Shown here: piece by piece, positions 29,624-38,192 of the stretch | Layout: every line of letters begins with the position of its first letter | Numbering within the stretch: the stretch's first letter is position 1 | DNA from: Rheinheimera salexigens | GTDB lineage: Bacteria; Pseudomonadota; Gammaproteobacteria; Enterobacterales; Alteromonadaceae | NCBI RefSeq assembly: GCF_001752395.1 | Contig: NZ_MKEK01000001.1 | Span: forward strand, 1,859,259 to 1,923,258 | Direction of reading: 5' to 3' | DNA length: 64,000 nt | Made by a program: the position numbers and the translations under genes | Notes under the pieces: model-generated | The model's input: the letters and a program-made list of their open reading frames with translations, nothing else | What the model was told of the DNA's origin: nothing | Databases searched by the model: none

Positions 29624-30001
29624 ATGAAGTTACTTGGCATACTTTTAATGCTCTGCTGTTCAGTTGCCGTTCGTGCAACTGATATTGAATTAGGCGGTTT
29701 AGTGCTAGACCGTACTATTTCTCGTTTTGGTAAAGACTTCTCATTTTATTATTCTGGTTATTGGCGTGATATGCCTGCTACTGAAGGCATCACTGTGGTG
29801 ATCTATGAACAAGTCTATCCGCAAGCGGGTACTTTTTTATGGGTTGAGATGAACCAAACTCGGATTTATCAAACCTATTTTGGTCGCCGTTATAACGATG
29901 TAAAACAAATGGCAGAACAAGCAATTTTAATCAGCATTAACGAGCTGGCTAATATTCAAACTAGCAAAATGCTCGAGCAACCTTTAGCCGACAAGTTGTA
30001 A
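29624..30001 (+). CDS. csgE: Curli secretion specificity factor CsgE
   Basis: CsgE is a periplasmic adaptor that caps the CsgG channel and selects curli subunits for export. The 125-residue protein (E. coli 129) has a signal peptide ending near VRA at residue 18. The family features seen are IELGGLVLDRTISRFGKDFSFYYSGYW, VVIYEQVYPQAGTFLWVEMN and the C-terminal QTYFGRRYNDVKQMAEQA. AGGA precedes the ATG. It is followed by csgF after 16 bases. Confidence 0.93.
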   Translation: MKLLGILLMLCCSVAVRATDIELGGLVLDRTISRFGKDFSFYYSGYWRDMPATEGITVVIYEQVYPQAGTFLWVEMNQTRIYQTYFGRRYNDVKQMAEQAILISINELANIQTSKMLEQPLADKL

Positions 30002-30017
30002 AAGGACAATCAAGATA

Positions 30018-30404
30018 ATGAAGCTGATATCTCTAATATTATTATTAAGTTGCGGCGTAGTTTCTGCAACAGAACTAGTATACACGCCAATAAACCCAAG
30101 TTTTGGCGGTAACCCATTAAATGGTAATTTTTTACTGCAAAAAGCCCAAAGTCAAAATAGGCATACTGCGGAACGAGGGGGTTTATCGTTTGTTGAAAAA
30201 TTTCAAGACGCTTTAGAGCGCAATATTATTAACTCGTTAACACGTCGCATTGCTGATGGTGAATTAGTTGAAGGAATTTATAACACCGGTGAGTTTATAG
30301 TTGAAGTGACTGGCGGCACTGACGGTGCTGTTGTGGTGCATATTACTAATGTGAAGACTGGCGAAGTCACCATTATTTCTATTCCATCAATTGGTGGAGG
30401 CTAA
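30018..30404 (+). CDS. csgF: Curli assembly factor CsgF
   Basis: CsgF docks on the outer face of the CsgG pore and couples nucleation by CsgB to secretion. The 128-residue protein (E. coli 138) has a short signal peptide (MKLISLILLLSCGVVSA) and then the conserved N-terminal pore-binding peptide region INPSFGGNPLNGNFLLQKAQSQN. The C-terminal beta region ends VKTGEVTIISIPSIGGG. The ending is shorter than in E. coli. Its last codons contain the ribosome site of csgG (GGTGGAGG), and only one base separates the two genes, so translation is probably coupled. Confidence 0.92.
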   Translation: MKLISLILLLSCGVVSATELVYTPINPSFGGNPLNGNFLLQKAQSQNRHTAERGGLSFVEKFQDALERNIINSLTRRIADGELVEGIYNTGEFIVEVTGGTDGAVVVHITNVKTGEVTIISIPSIGGG

Positions 30405-30405
30405 T

Positions 30406-31257
30406 ATGAAACAACTATGTTCTAGTTCACTTGCAGGTAAGGCATTGCGGATACATTTAGCTAAAACATTAGGTAAACGACTAGGCTTAATGCTAAGTGT
30501 CATTGTGTTATTAAATGGCTGTTCACTGCTACCCAAACCAGAAATTAATTTAACCCCAGCTGAAATTGACACTATTAGTCCAGTGATGTTGCAACTGCAA
30601 CAACAGGGTAAACCGAGAACAGCAATACCGGTCTCTGTTTATGCCTTTCGCGATCAAACGGGGCAGTATAAGCCGCAAGCTAATGTCTCCAGTTTTTCGA
30701 CAGCTGTTACCCAAGGTGCCACTTCAGTGTTAACCCAAATATTGCTTGATAGTGGTTGGTTTGCGCCTTTGGAGCGTGAAGGTTTGCAAAACTTATTAAC
30801 CGAACGAAAAATTCATGGCGCCAATAAAACGAGTGGCGAATTACCAACCTTAAAACAATCACGCATTTTGTTTGAGGGCGGTATTATTGGCTATGAAACT
30901 AATTTAACCACTGGTGGTATTGGCGCTGAATATTTTGGTATTGGCCTTTCTGAGTTGTTTCGAGAAGATCAAGTCAGTGTATATTTAAGGGCGGTTGATG
31001 TGCATACCGGTCAAGTTTTATTGTCTGTATCTAGCAATAAAAAAGTCTTCTCGCAAGAATTACGCGCGGGATTATTTCGCTATGTTTCATTAAATCGTTT
31101 AGCTGAAGCAGAAGCGGGCTACTCGACAAATGAACCAGTACAATATTGTGTTAAACAAGCGATGGAAGCTGCGGTTGTTGAATTAATTTTACAAGGCCAA
31201 CAACGTGGGTTTTGGCGTGCCGATGATCAAGCTAATTTAATTAACTCGGATTCTTGA
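30406..31257 (+). CDS. csgG: Curli secretion channel lipoprotein CsgG
   Basis: CsgG forms the nonameric outer-membrane pore through which curli subunits leave the cell. From the ATG at 30406 the protein has 283 residues; GGTGGAGG precedes it, so I reject the longer frame from the TTG at 30391. It has an unusually long basic N-region before the lipobox LLNGC (Cys39). Family blocks present are PVSVYAFRDQTGQYKP, FSTAVTQGATSVL, RKIHGANKT, EGGIIGYETN, GIGAEYFGIG and YSTNEPVQYCVKQAMEAAV. The loop matching the E. coli constriction (Tyr51, Asn55, Phe56) reads KPQANVSSFSTAV: Phe kept, Asn replaced by Ser, Tyr absent, one residue longer. The 3' end overlaps the convergent regulator gene by 31 bases. 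Confidence 0.93.
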   Translation: MKQLCSSSLAGKALRIHLAKTLGKRLGLMLSVIVLLNGCSLLPKPEINLTPAEIDTISPVMLQLQQQGKPRTAIPVSVYAFRDQTGQYKPQANVSSFSTAVTQGATSVLTQILLDSGWFAPLEREGLQNLLTERKIHGANKTSGELPTLKQSRILFEGGIIGYETNLTTGGIGAEYFGIGLSELFREDQVSVYLRAVDVHTGQVLLSVSSNKKVFSQELRAGLFRYVSLNRLAEAEAGYSTNEPVQYCVKQAMEAAVVELILQGQQRGFWRADDQANLINSDS

Positions 31258-31901
31258 GTTTTTGGCCATTGCATGCAACGCAGTAATTCGACTCTGTTGC
31301 GTGCTTTGGTTTTACGAAATATAGACGATAAATGGGCTTTAACCGTATGGGCGCTAATATTTAAGTTATCAGCAATTTCTTTATTACGCGAACCTTCTGC
31401 TACCAGTTGAATAATACGCTTCTCTTGTTTAGTAAGCAGATTAGTATTAGGCACCACTAAAGTTTGTTGATTTTGTGCTAATTTCTGTTGTACCAAAGTG
31501 TCTATCAATTCTGACATGACTTTTCGTGCATAATAAAGCTGGCCGGTCATCATAGTATTGATTGCTGTCATAACTCGGTCTAATTGCTCATCCCGATATA
31601 TCACTCCTCTAATACCCGCTATGATTGCTTGCGATGGCTCTAATATTGTCCGCTCGGCTTGAAATAAAAACAGCGGAACTTTATTTAATAAATCCTGTAA
31701 TTCAGCTGAGACACCATTTTTATTAATATCCTTATTGGCATAAGGATAAGCAAGTAGCACCCCAGGCTTAAGCATACCGCTGTTTAATGCCACAGCCTTA
31801 CTGCATTGCTGGACATTTATATTGATTGATTGGGCTAATAAAGTAATATTATGAACAGTATCTAGTTCAGAGATAATTATAAGTTTATTAAACTTATCCA
31901 T
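31227..31901 (-). CDS. LuxR-family transcriptional regulator, CsgD-like
   Basis: The 224-residue protein (E. coli CsgD 216) has a degenerate receiver-like N-terminal domain and a C-terminal LuxR helix-turn-helix: LLTKQEKRIIQLVAEGSRNK, then EIADNLNISAHTVKAHLSSI and FRKTKARNRVELLRCM. At the place where CsgD has LLDMM, this protein has LLAYPY, so the phospho-acceptor Asp looks absent. The segment GVIYRDEQLDRVMTAINTMMTGQLYYARKVM matches the CsgD linker. GGAG precedes the ATG. Its position at the end of the curli locus, convergent with csgG and overlapping it by 31 bases, supports a role in curli control. CsgD is the best family match, but orthology is inferred. Confidence 0.8.
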   Translation of the reverse strand: MDKFNKLIIISELDTVHNITLLAQSININVQQCSKAVALNSGMLKPGVLLAYPYANKDINKNGVSAELQDLLNKVPLFLFQAERTILEPSQAIIAGIRGVIYRDEQLDRVMTAINTMMTGQLYYARKVMSELIDTLVQQKLAQNQQTLVVPNTNLLTKQEKRIIQLVAEGSRNKEIADNLNISAHTVKAHLSSIFRKTKARNRVELLRCMQWPKTQESELIKLA

Positions 31902-32044
31902 AAGTTTTACTCCGGCATACTACAATTAATTACGTGCTTGATGGCTATTTACTTCTTATACTGTACTCTAGATTATTGAATTGCAACCATTTAACATTTT
32001 GTGTGTTTTCATTAGCATAACAAATCTAAACAAATGGAATCACT

Positions 32045-32518
32045 ATGACTAAGAAACTGCTATTTGTCTGTTTAGGTAATATTTGCCGTTCTCCCACAGC
32101 ACATGCTGTTATGCGAGATAAGGCAAAATTAGCAGAGCTTAATATTGACATAGACTCAGCGGGTACCCATGCATCTCATCGTGCAGAAGCACCTGATGTC
32201 AGAAGCATCCGTGAAGGTACCAAGTTCGGATACGACTTTTCGCACCTTCATGCTCGACCCATCACAGAACAAGACTTTAGCCATTACGATATGATTTTGG
32301 CAATGGATCAAAATAATTTGCAAGTACTGCAACAGCGTTGCCCAGAACAACACCAACATAAATTACAACTTTTTATGCAGTATCATCCCGCTTATCCGAC
32401 TCAACAAGAGGTGCCCGATCCGTATTATGGTGGCGCCCGCGGTTTTAGCTTAGTGTTGCAGTTAATCGAAGCTGGCTGCGATGGCCTTTGCCTGCACTTA
32501 CAACGACAAAAGACTTAG
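32045..32518 (+). CDS. Low-molecular-weight protein tyrosine phosphatase
   Basis: The 157-residue protein has the CX5R active-site loop at the extreme N-terminus (FVCLGNICRSPTA; C9, R15) and the general-acid motif DPYYGG near residue 122, the two hallmarks of the LMW-PTP family. In bacteria such enzymes often pair with tyrosine kinases in exopolysaccharide export, or act on phosphoarginine, but no kinase or polysaccharide genes are adjacent here. GGAATCAC precedes the ATG. It stands alone between the curli regulator and the DAHP synthase gene. Confidence 0.92.
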   Translation: MTKKLLFVCLGNICRSPTAHAVMRDKAKLAELNIDIDSAGTHASHRAEAPDVRSIREGTKFGYDFSHLHARPITEQDFSHYDMILAMDQNNLQVLQQRCPEQHQHKLQLFMQYHPAYPTQQEVPDPYYGGARGFSLVLQLIEAGCDGLCLHLQRQKT

Positions 32519-32667
32519 CTTAGCAGTTGTTACGCTTTATAAAACGGTGAATCAACTTAAATATGTAATCTTTTAACTAAAATAGACCAGTTTTGACTTG
32601 ATTAGGATTGAATTTACGTCCAGAAGTCTATAACGTTCTGAGTAAATTAACTGTAAGGAATTTCATC

Positions 32668-34020
32668 GTGAGTACTTGGACGCCGCAAAGCTGGCGTAGT
32701 TTCCCGATCCAGCAACAGCCTAGTTACCAGGATCAGGAACTGCTAAAAAAAGTAGAAAAGCAACTACACACCTATCCGCCATTGGTTTTTGCTCAAGAAA
32801 CCCGAGAGCTGTATAAACAACTTGGTCAAGTTGCCGACGGCCAAGGCTTTTTATTGCAAGGCGGCGATTGTGCAGAAAGTTTTAATAATTTTAATGCACC
32901 CAAAATTCGCGATACTTTTAAAGTTTTACTACAAATGGCCGTGGTATTAACCTTTGCAGGCAGTTTGCCGGTAGTAAAAGTTGCTCGTATGGCCGGCCAA
33001 TATGCTAAACCTCGCTCCAGCGATTTAGAAACCATTAACGGTATTTCGTTACCCAGTTATCGTGGTGATATCGTCAACAGCTTTGAGTTTACCGATAGCG
33101 CTCGACAGCCCGATCCTAATCGTTTAACTACGGCGTATCATCATTCTGCGGCAACGTTAAATTTATTACGGGCTTTTGCGCAGGGCGGCTTAGCAGACTT
33201 ACATCAAGTTAGTAAATGGAATATGGGCTTTGTTGAATCAAACCCACTTAAAGATCGCTATCAAGATGTGGCACAACGCGTACAAGAGTCATTACGGTTT
33301 ATGGAAGTGTGCGGCATAAGCGCGCAAAATTCGCCATCAATTCGGGAAACGCAGTTATATACCTCACATGAAGCGTTATTGCTTAATTATGAAGAAGCAT
33401 TAACCCGCCGTGATTCGTTAACGGGTGATTGGTATGATTGCTCTGCACATATGGTTTGGATTGGCGAACGTACCCGTCAACTTGATCATGCCCATATTGA
33501 GTTCTTCCGTGGCATTCACAACCCGGTAGGGGTAAAAGTGGGCCCTGGTATGCAACCAGACGACTTAATTCGCTTAATTGATAACTTAAACCCAACCAAT
33601 AGCGCAGGTCGTTTAACCTTAATTACGCGGATGGGGGCGGATAAGCTCGCTGATAAGCTACCGGAATTAGTGCGTAGAGTGAAACAAGAAGGCCGTAAAG
33701 TGGTATGGAGTTCAGATCCCATGCATGGCAATACGGTTAAAGCTAGCAACGACTATAAAACTCGAGACTTTGAAGCTATTTTACGTGAAATTCGCAACTT
33801 TTTTGCGGTACATAAAGCCGAAGGTACTCATGCGGGTGGTATTCACCTTGAAATGACCGGTGAGCATGTTACGGAGTGTACGGGTGGCGCTTATGGCTTA
33901 AGTGAAAGTGATTTAAGCCAACGCTATTTTACTCAGTGTGATCCACGGCTAAACGCTGACCAAGTATTAGAACTGGCATTTTTAATTGCTGATACTTTAC
34001 GTACCGCGCGTAAATGTTAA
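32668..34020 (+). CDS. Class II 3-deoxy-7-phosphoheptulonate (DAHP) synthase
   Basis: This enzyme condenses phosphoenolpyruvate and erythrose-4-phosphate in the first step of the shikimate pathway. The 450-residue protein is of the class II (plant-like) type, unrelated in length to the roughly 350-residue E. coli AroF/G/H. Signatures are [64 protein letters not shown] and [18 protein letters not shown] start it at GTG 32668 with AAGGA eight bases upstream; the frame is open for 20 more codons without family similarity. It has no aromatic-pathway neighbours. How it is regulated cannot be seen. Confidence 0.93.
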   Translation: MSTWTPQSWRSFPIQQQPSYQDQELLKKVEKQLHTYPPLVFAQETRELYKQLGQVADGQGFLLQGGDCAESFNNFNAPKIRDTFKVLLQMAVVLTFAGSLPVVKVARMAGQYAKPRSSDLETINGISLPSYRGDIVNSFEFTDSARQPDPNRLTTAYHHSAATLNLLRAFAQGGLADLHQVSKWNMGFVESNPLKDRYQDVAQRVQESLRFMEVCGISAQNSPSIRETQLYTSHEALLLNYEEALTRRDSLTGDWYDCSAHMVWIGERTRQLDHAHIEFFRGIHNPVGVKVGPGMQPDDLIRLIDNLNPTNSAGRLTLITRMGADKLADKLPELVRRVKQEGRKVVWSSDPMHGNTVKASNDYKTRDFEAILREIRNFFAVHKAEGTHAGGIHLEMTGEHVTECTGGAYGLSESDLSQRYFTQCDPRLNADQVLELAFLIADTLRTARKC

Positions 34021-34058
34021 TCTTTAAGAAGCAAGTAGTTAATATATAATAGTAAACT

Positions 34059-34088
34059 TAGCCGCAAGCAGCCTAAAACTTGCGGCTA
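34059..34088. terminator. Hairpin between convergent DAHP synthase and ppsR genes
   Basis: A perfect 10-bp stem (TAGCCGCAAG / CTTGCGGCTA) with a 10-nt loop lies between two convergent genes. There is no strong U-tract on either side. Confidence 0.55.
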
Positions 34089-34115
34089 TGAGTTCTATAT
34101 AAGTGTTAATGCTTA

Positions 34116-34925
34116 TTAAATTTTACGTCGTTTTAAACCGGTTATCGCCATAATTTTTGCCGAGATTTCTTCAATAGATAAATGGGTAGAATTTAAAAAT
34201 GGGATCTGTTGTTGGCGATATAAATTTTCGACTTCATTTAATTCTATCTGGCACTGGCGCAAAGAGGCATAGCGACTATTTGATTTTCGTTGCTCACGAA
34301 TTTGGCTTAAGCGCTCAGCGGTAATAGTTAAACCAAATAGTTTTGATTTATTGCGCTGCAAAGCGGCTGGTAATTTTAATTGGTCCATATCCTCTTCTAC
34401 AAAAGGGTAGTTTGCTGCTTTAATACCAAATTGAAGCGCTAAATATAAACTAGTCGGCGTTTTACCCGAGCGACTGACACCCACTAATATTACATCCGCT
34501 TTATCATAATCTTTAACGTTAGCGCCATCATCATTAGCCAATGCAAAGTTTACGGCATCAATTCTAAAGTCGTAGGTTTTTTCATGTATGCTATGGGTTC
34601 TATGTGTTTTTGGTACGGGTGCAATGCCTAATTCGCGTTGAATAGGCTCAACAAAAGAATTTAAAAAGTCGTAACAAATACCCTCACTACTATTAATTAT
34701 ATGGCGTAAATTATCGTCAACAAAGGTTTGAAAGATTAAAGGCTTAGCACCTGTAGTTTTATAACGATCGTTTATCCTTTGCTTTACTTGCTGGGCCATA
34801 TCAATAGACTCAACAAAAGGAATGGTTACATGTTCAAATTCTGCAGGGAATAGAGTGAGTAAGGCGTGACCAAACACTTCTGCAGTGATAGCGGTACCAT
34901 CTGAAATATAAAAAGCTGTGCGCAC
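34116..34925 (-). CDS. ppsR: Phosphoenolpyruvate synthase regulatory protein (kinase/phosphorylase)
   Basis: PpsR is the bifunctional ADP-dependent kinase and Pi-dependent pyrophosphorylase that switches PEP synthase off and on by phosphorylating a threonine beside its catalytic histidine (DUF299 family). The 269-residue protein has the start MRTAFYISDGTAITAEVFGH, the P-loop-like VILVGVSRSGKTPTSLYLA near residue 150 and the ending TGLKRRKI. The start is a GTG ending at 34925 with TAGGAG upstream. It is divergent from ppsA, its target, across 139 bp, the normal arrangement in this group. Confidence 0.95.
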   Translation of the reverse strand: MRTAFYISDGTAITAEVFGHALLTLFPAEFEHVTIPFVESIDMAQQVKQRINDRYKTTGAKPLIFQTFVDDNLRHIINSSEGICYDFLNSFVEPIQRELGIAPVPKTHRTHSIHEKTYDFRIDAVNFALANDDGANVKDYDKADVILVGVSRSGKTPTSLYLALQFGIKAANYPFVEEDMDQLKLPAALQRNKSKLFGLTITAERLSQIREQRKSNSRYASLRQCQIELNEVENLYRQQQIPFLNSTHLSIEEISAKIMAITGLKRRKI

Positions 34926-35064
34926 GAATTACTCCTAATTGTAGTTATTAAATTACATTATAAATTATGGTTTTAATTAATGCCTAGCGCAGTGTAAAAT
35001 CTATTGTGCCATGTAATGCTAACGGTAAGCTTACACGCCATACGACAAAAATTGGAGACTAACT

Positions 35065-37449
35065 GTGCAAGAATTTGTGATTTGGTATGAAAACCTCGGC
35101 ATGCATGATGTAGACCGAGTAGGTGGAAAAAATGCGTCACTGGGTGAAATGATCAGTAATCTTGCCAATGCAGGGGTACAAGTCCCAGGTGGTTTTGCTA
35201 CTACCTCATTAGCTTTTAATCAATTTCTTGAACAAAGTGGTGTTAACGAGCGTATTTATCAAGTACTAGATGGTTTAGATGTTGATGATGTTAATGCATT
35301 AGCTAAAGCGGGTGCTCAAATACGGCAATGGGTTATTGAAACGCCATTTCAACCAGAATTAGAACAAAGCATTCGCGAAGCCTATCAAAAATTGCATCCT
35401 GATTTAAATCAAGATGTCTCATTCGCTGTTCGTTCATCAGCGACTGCTGAAGATATGCCAGATGCCTCTTTTGCCGGGCAGCAAGAAACCTTTTTAAACG
35501 TACGTGGCTATGATGCCGTTATCGTTGCCATTAAACACGTATTCGCCTCTTTATTTAATGACCGTGCTATTTCTTACCGAGTACACCAAGGTTACGACCA
35601 CCGTGGTGTGGCGTTATCGGCAGGTATTCAAAAAATGGTTCGATCAGACTTAGCGTCATCAGGCGTCATGTTCTCCATAGACACCGAGTCAGGTTTTGAA
35701 GATGTGGTATTTATTACCTCATCTTATGGTTTAGGTGAAATGGTGGTACAAGGTGCCGTCAATCCAGACGAATTTTATGTGCATAAACCAACTTTAGCTG
35801 CTGGTCGTCCTGCTGTTGTGAAACGCAGTATTGGTAGTAAAAAAATTGAAATGGTTTATTCAAAACAACAAGATCACGGCAAGCAAGTACAAATTATTGA
35901 TATTGCACCTGAGCGCAGTAATGTGTTTTCACTTACCGATGCCGAAGTTGAAGAGTTGGCTAAGCAAGCCGTAATTATTGCCGAGCATTATGGCCGTGCT
36001 ATGGATATTGAATGGGCCAAAGACGGAAATGATGGCAAGTTATATATTGTTCAAGCTAGACCTGAAACAGTAAAAAGCCGTGAAGACAGCAATACGATGG
36101 AGCGATTCCAATTACAAGGTACCGCACCTATTATTGTGGAAGGTCGTGCTATTGGTCAGCGAATTGGCAGTGGTGTGGCTAAAGTGCTTAAAGGCATTGA
36201 GCAAATGGATCAAATCCAGCCAGGTGATGTTTTAGTTACCGATATGACTGATCCAGATTGGGAGCCGATTATGAAACGGGCGTCTGCCATCGTGACTAAT
36301 CGTGGCGGCCGTACTTGTCATGCGGCAATAATTGCCCGTGAACTGGGTATCCCTGCGGTTGTCGGTTGTGGCGATGCAACCGATAAAATAGTAACTGGGC
36401 AAGCCATAACGGTATCCTGTGCAGAAGGTGATACTGGTTTTATATACGATGGTAAGTTAGAACATAAAGTGGTCAGCAGCCGTATTGATGAAATGCCAGC
36501 GCTTGATTTAAAAATAATGATGAACGTGGGTAACCCAGAGCGTGCATTCTCTTTTGCTAAGTTACCGCATGCTGGTGTTGGTTTAGCCCGGTTAGAATTT
36601 ATTATTAACCGCATGATAGGGGTGCACCCTAAAGCGCTGATTAACTTTGATAGCCAAACGGACGAAGTTAAAGCGACGATTACCCAGATGATTGCCGGTT
36701 ATGCTAATCCGGTTGAATATTACATAGCTAAGCTAACAGAGGGTATTGCTACCTTAGCCTGTGCTTTTGCACCAGAAAAAGTCATCGTGCGCATGTCTGA
36801 TTTTAAATCAAATGAATATGCTAACTTAGTTGGTGGTCGTCAGTACGAACCGCACGAAGAAAACCCAATGATAGGTTTTCGTGGTGCCGCGCGTTATGTG
36901 TCGGAATCATTCCGCGATTGTTTTGCCCTAGAAGTTGAAGCACTGAAACGGGTGCGCAATGTAATGGGTTTTACTAATGTCGAAGTGATGATCCCATTTG
37001 TGCGTACATTAGAAGAAGCTAGCTCAGTAATAGATTTACTGGCAGAGCATGGCTTAAAGCGTGGTGATAATGGTTTACGCGTCATTATGATGTGTGAATT
37101 ACCTTCCAACGCCTTATTAGCCGAAGAGTTTTTAGAATACTTTGATGGTTTCTCTATCGGCTCTAACGACTTAACTCAGTTAACCTTAGGCTTAGATCGT
37201 GACAGTGGTTTAATTGCCCATTTATTTGATGAGCGTAATCCTGCCATTTACAAGTTGCTAGAAATGGCCATTAAAACCTGTAAAGAAAAAGGTAAATATA
37301 TTGGTATTTGTGGTCAAGGCCCATCTGACCATGAAGACTTTGCGGCTTGGTTAATGGAGCAAGGTATTGATAGCGTGTCGTTAAATCCTGATACGGTATT
37401 AGAAACTTGGTTATATTTGGCTGAAAAATATGGCAAACAACCAAGCTAA
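35065..37449 (+). CDS. ppsA: Phosphoenolpyruvate synthase (pyruvate, water dikinase)
   Basis: PpsA makes PEP from pyruvate and ATP for gluconeogenesis. The 794-residue protein (E. coli 792) starts at GTG 35065 with GGAG upstream. It has the ATP-grasp N-terminal domain ([33 protein letters not shown]) and the swivelling phosphohistidine domain with the catalytic histidine H419 in [17 protein letters not shown]. The C-terminal PEP/pyruvate barrel has [29 protein letters not shown] and the catalytic cysteine in [10 protein letters not shown]. The Thr two residues before His419 is the expected PpsR target. It is divergent from ppsR. Confidence 0.97.
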   Translation: MQEFVIWYENLGMHDVDRVGGKNASLGEMISNLANAGVQVPGGFATTSLAFNQFLEQSGVNERIYQVLDGLDVDDVNALAKAGAQIRQWVIETPFQPELEQSIREAYQKLHPDLNQDVSFAVRSSATAEDMPDASFAGQQETFLNVRGYDAVIVAIKHVFASLFNDRAISYRVHQGYDHRGVALSAGIQKMVRSDLASSGVMFSIDTESGFEDVVFITSSYGLGEMVVQGAVNPDEFYVHKPTLAAGRPAVVKRSIGSKKIEMVYSKQQDHGKQVQIIDIAPERSNVFSLTDAEVEELAKQAVIIAEHYGRAMDIEWAKDGNDGKLYIVQARPETVKSREDSNTMERFQLQGTAPIIVEGRAIGQRIGSGVAKVLKGIEQMDQIQPGDVLVTDMTDPDWEPIMKRASAIVTNRGGRTCHAAIIARELGIPAVVGCGDATDKIVTGQAITVSCAEGDTGFIYDGKLEHKVVSSRIDEMPALDLKIMMNVGNPERAFSFAKLPHAGVGLARLEFIINRMIGVHPKALINFDSQTDEVKATITQMIAGYANPVEYYIAKLTEGIATLACAFAPEKVIVRMSDFKSNEYANLVGGRQYEPHEENPMIGFRGAARYVSESFRDCFALEVEALKRVRNVMGFTNVEVMIPFVRTLEEASSVIDLLAEHGLKRGDNGLRVIMMCELPSNALLAEEFLEYFDGFSIGSNDLTQLTLGLDRDSGLIAHLFDERNPAIYKLLEMAIKTCKEKGKYIGICGQGPSDHEDFAAWLMEQGIDSVSLNPDTVLETWLYLAEKYGKQPS

Positions 37450-37462
37450 GACATAACTAGCT

Positions 37463-37490
37463 AAAAAGCCCTGCGATGCGGGGCTTTTTT
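37463..37490 (+). terminator. Rho-independent terminator after ppsA
   Basis: A strong stem (AAAAAGCCCTGC / GCGGGGCTTTTTT, loop GAT) carries six T residues. The T-run overlaps the stop codon of the convergent zapA gene. Confidence 0.9.
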
Positions 37491-37782
37491 ATTTGTCTCG
37501 GCGGCTAGGGCTTTGCTGTTTTAATATAGCGACTAACTGCTTTAATTGCTGCTGTTCAGACTTTTGCTGTTCTAACAGTTGATCTTCACGTTGCAGTGCA
37601 TTTAATGCCGTTAACACTAGCAACTCATCACGAGAAAATTGCGGAACTTGCACCGCCAGTTGATTTAACTGCTCATTTAATGTTTCTGCTAAACTACTCA
37701 GTAAAGTCGTTGCACCTTGCGGTACCTTAATGTTGTATGGGCGATTAAGGATATTTACTTGAACTGACTGTTTAGCCGACAT
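37489..37782 (-). CDS. zapA: Cell division protein ZapA
   Basis: ZapA binds and bundles FtsZ filaments at the division ring. The 97-residue protein begins with the typical ZapA head, SVQVNILNRPYNIKVPQGATTLLSSLAETLNEQL, and continues into a long helix, DELLVLTALNALQREDQLLEQQK, that forms the tetrameric coiled coil. Its start overlaps the end of the upstream small coiled-coil gene by 11 bases. The stop codon lies within the T-run of the ppsA terminator, so no room is left for the ssrS/ygfA neighbours seen after zapA in many gammaproteobacteria. Confidence 0.9.
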   Translation of the reverse strand: MSAKQSVQVNILNRPYNIKVPQGATTLLSSLAETLNEQLNQLAVQVPQFSRDELLVLTALNALQREDQLLEQQKSEQQQLKQLVAILKQQSPSRRDK

Positions 37783-37984
37783 TCGCAGTATTATCGCTAG
37801 TTAGCTTTAATAATGTTTCTAAACGACTGGTGATAGTTTGTTGTTGCTCATCTTTTTCCATCACATCTAACTGTAAGTTCTCATGCTGCTCTTGCAACTT
37901 AGCTAGCTCAGTTTTAAGTTCAGTATTATGCTGGATCAAGTGTTGAATGGCAGATTCTAATTCGGTCAATAATGAAGTGTTCAT
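37772..37984 (-). CDS. Small coiled-coil protein, TIGR02449-type, upstream of zapA
   Basis: The chosen ATG ends at 37984 (MNTSLLTELESAIQHLIQHN) with GAAGGTAA upstream; the open frame extends to 38053 but that part looks non-coding. The 70-residue protein is almost one continuous heptad coil (NTELKTELAKLQEQHENLQL). It resembles the TIGR02449 family found next to zapA and the general shape of ZapB, so a division-related role is plausible but not shown. It overlaps zapA by 11 bases, which suggests translational coupling. Confidence 0.72.
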   Translation of the reverse strand: MNTSLLTELESAIQHLIQHNTELKTELAKLQEQHENLQLDVMEKDEQQQTITSRLETLLKLTSDNTANVG

Positions 37985-38192
37985 GATGTTACCTTCTACG
38001 GTTGGGGCCGCAGAAGATAGCCAAAACCAGCCAAAAACGCCAGAGAAACCCACTAAAACGGCTCTGATTGACTAATGTTTCAGCAGATAAGTGCGATTTA
38101 TTATTAAAGCAACTTGCAGCCAATGAATTGAGATGTCAAAGTGATTGGTAATAACAAAATACTCAATAAAAAAAATATTAAAAGGAAGAGTG

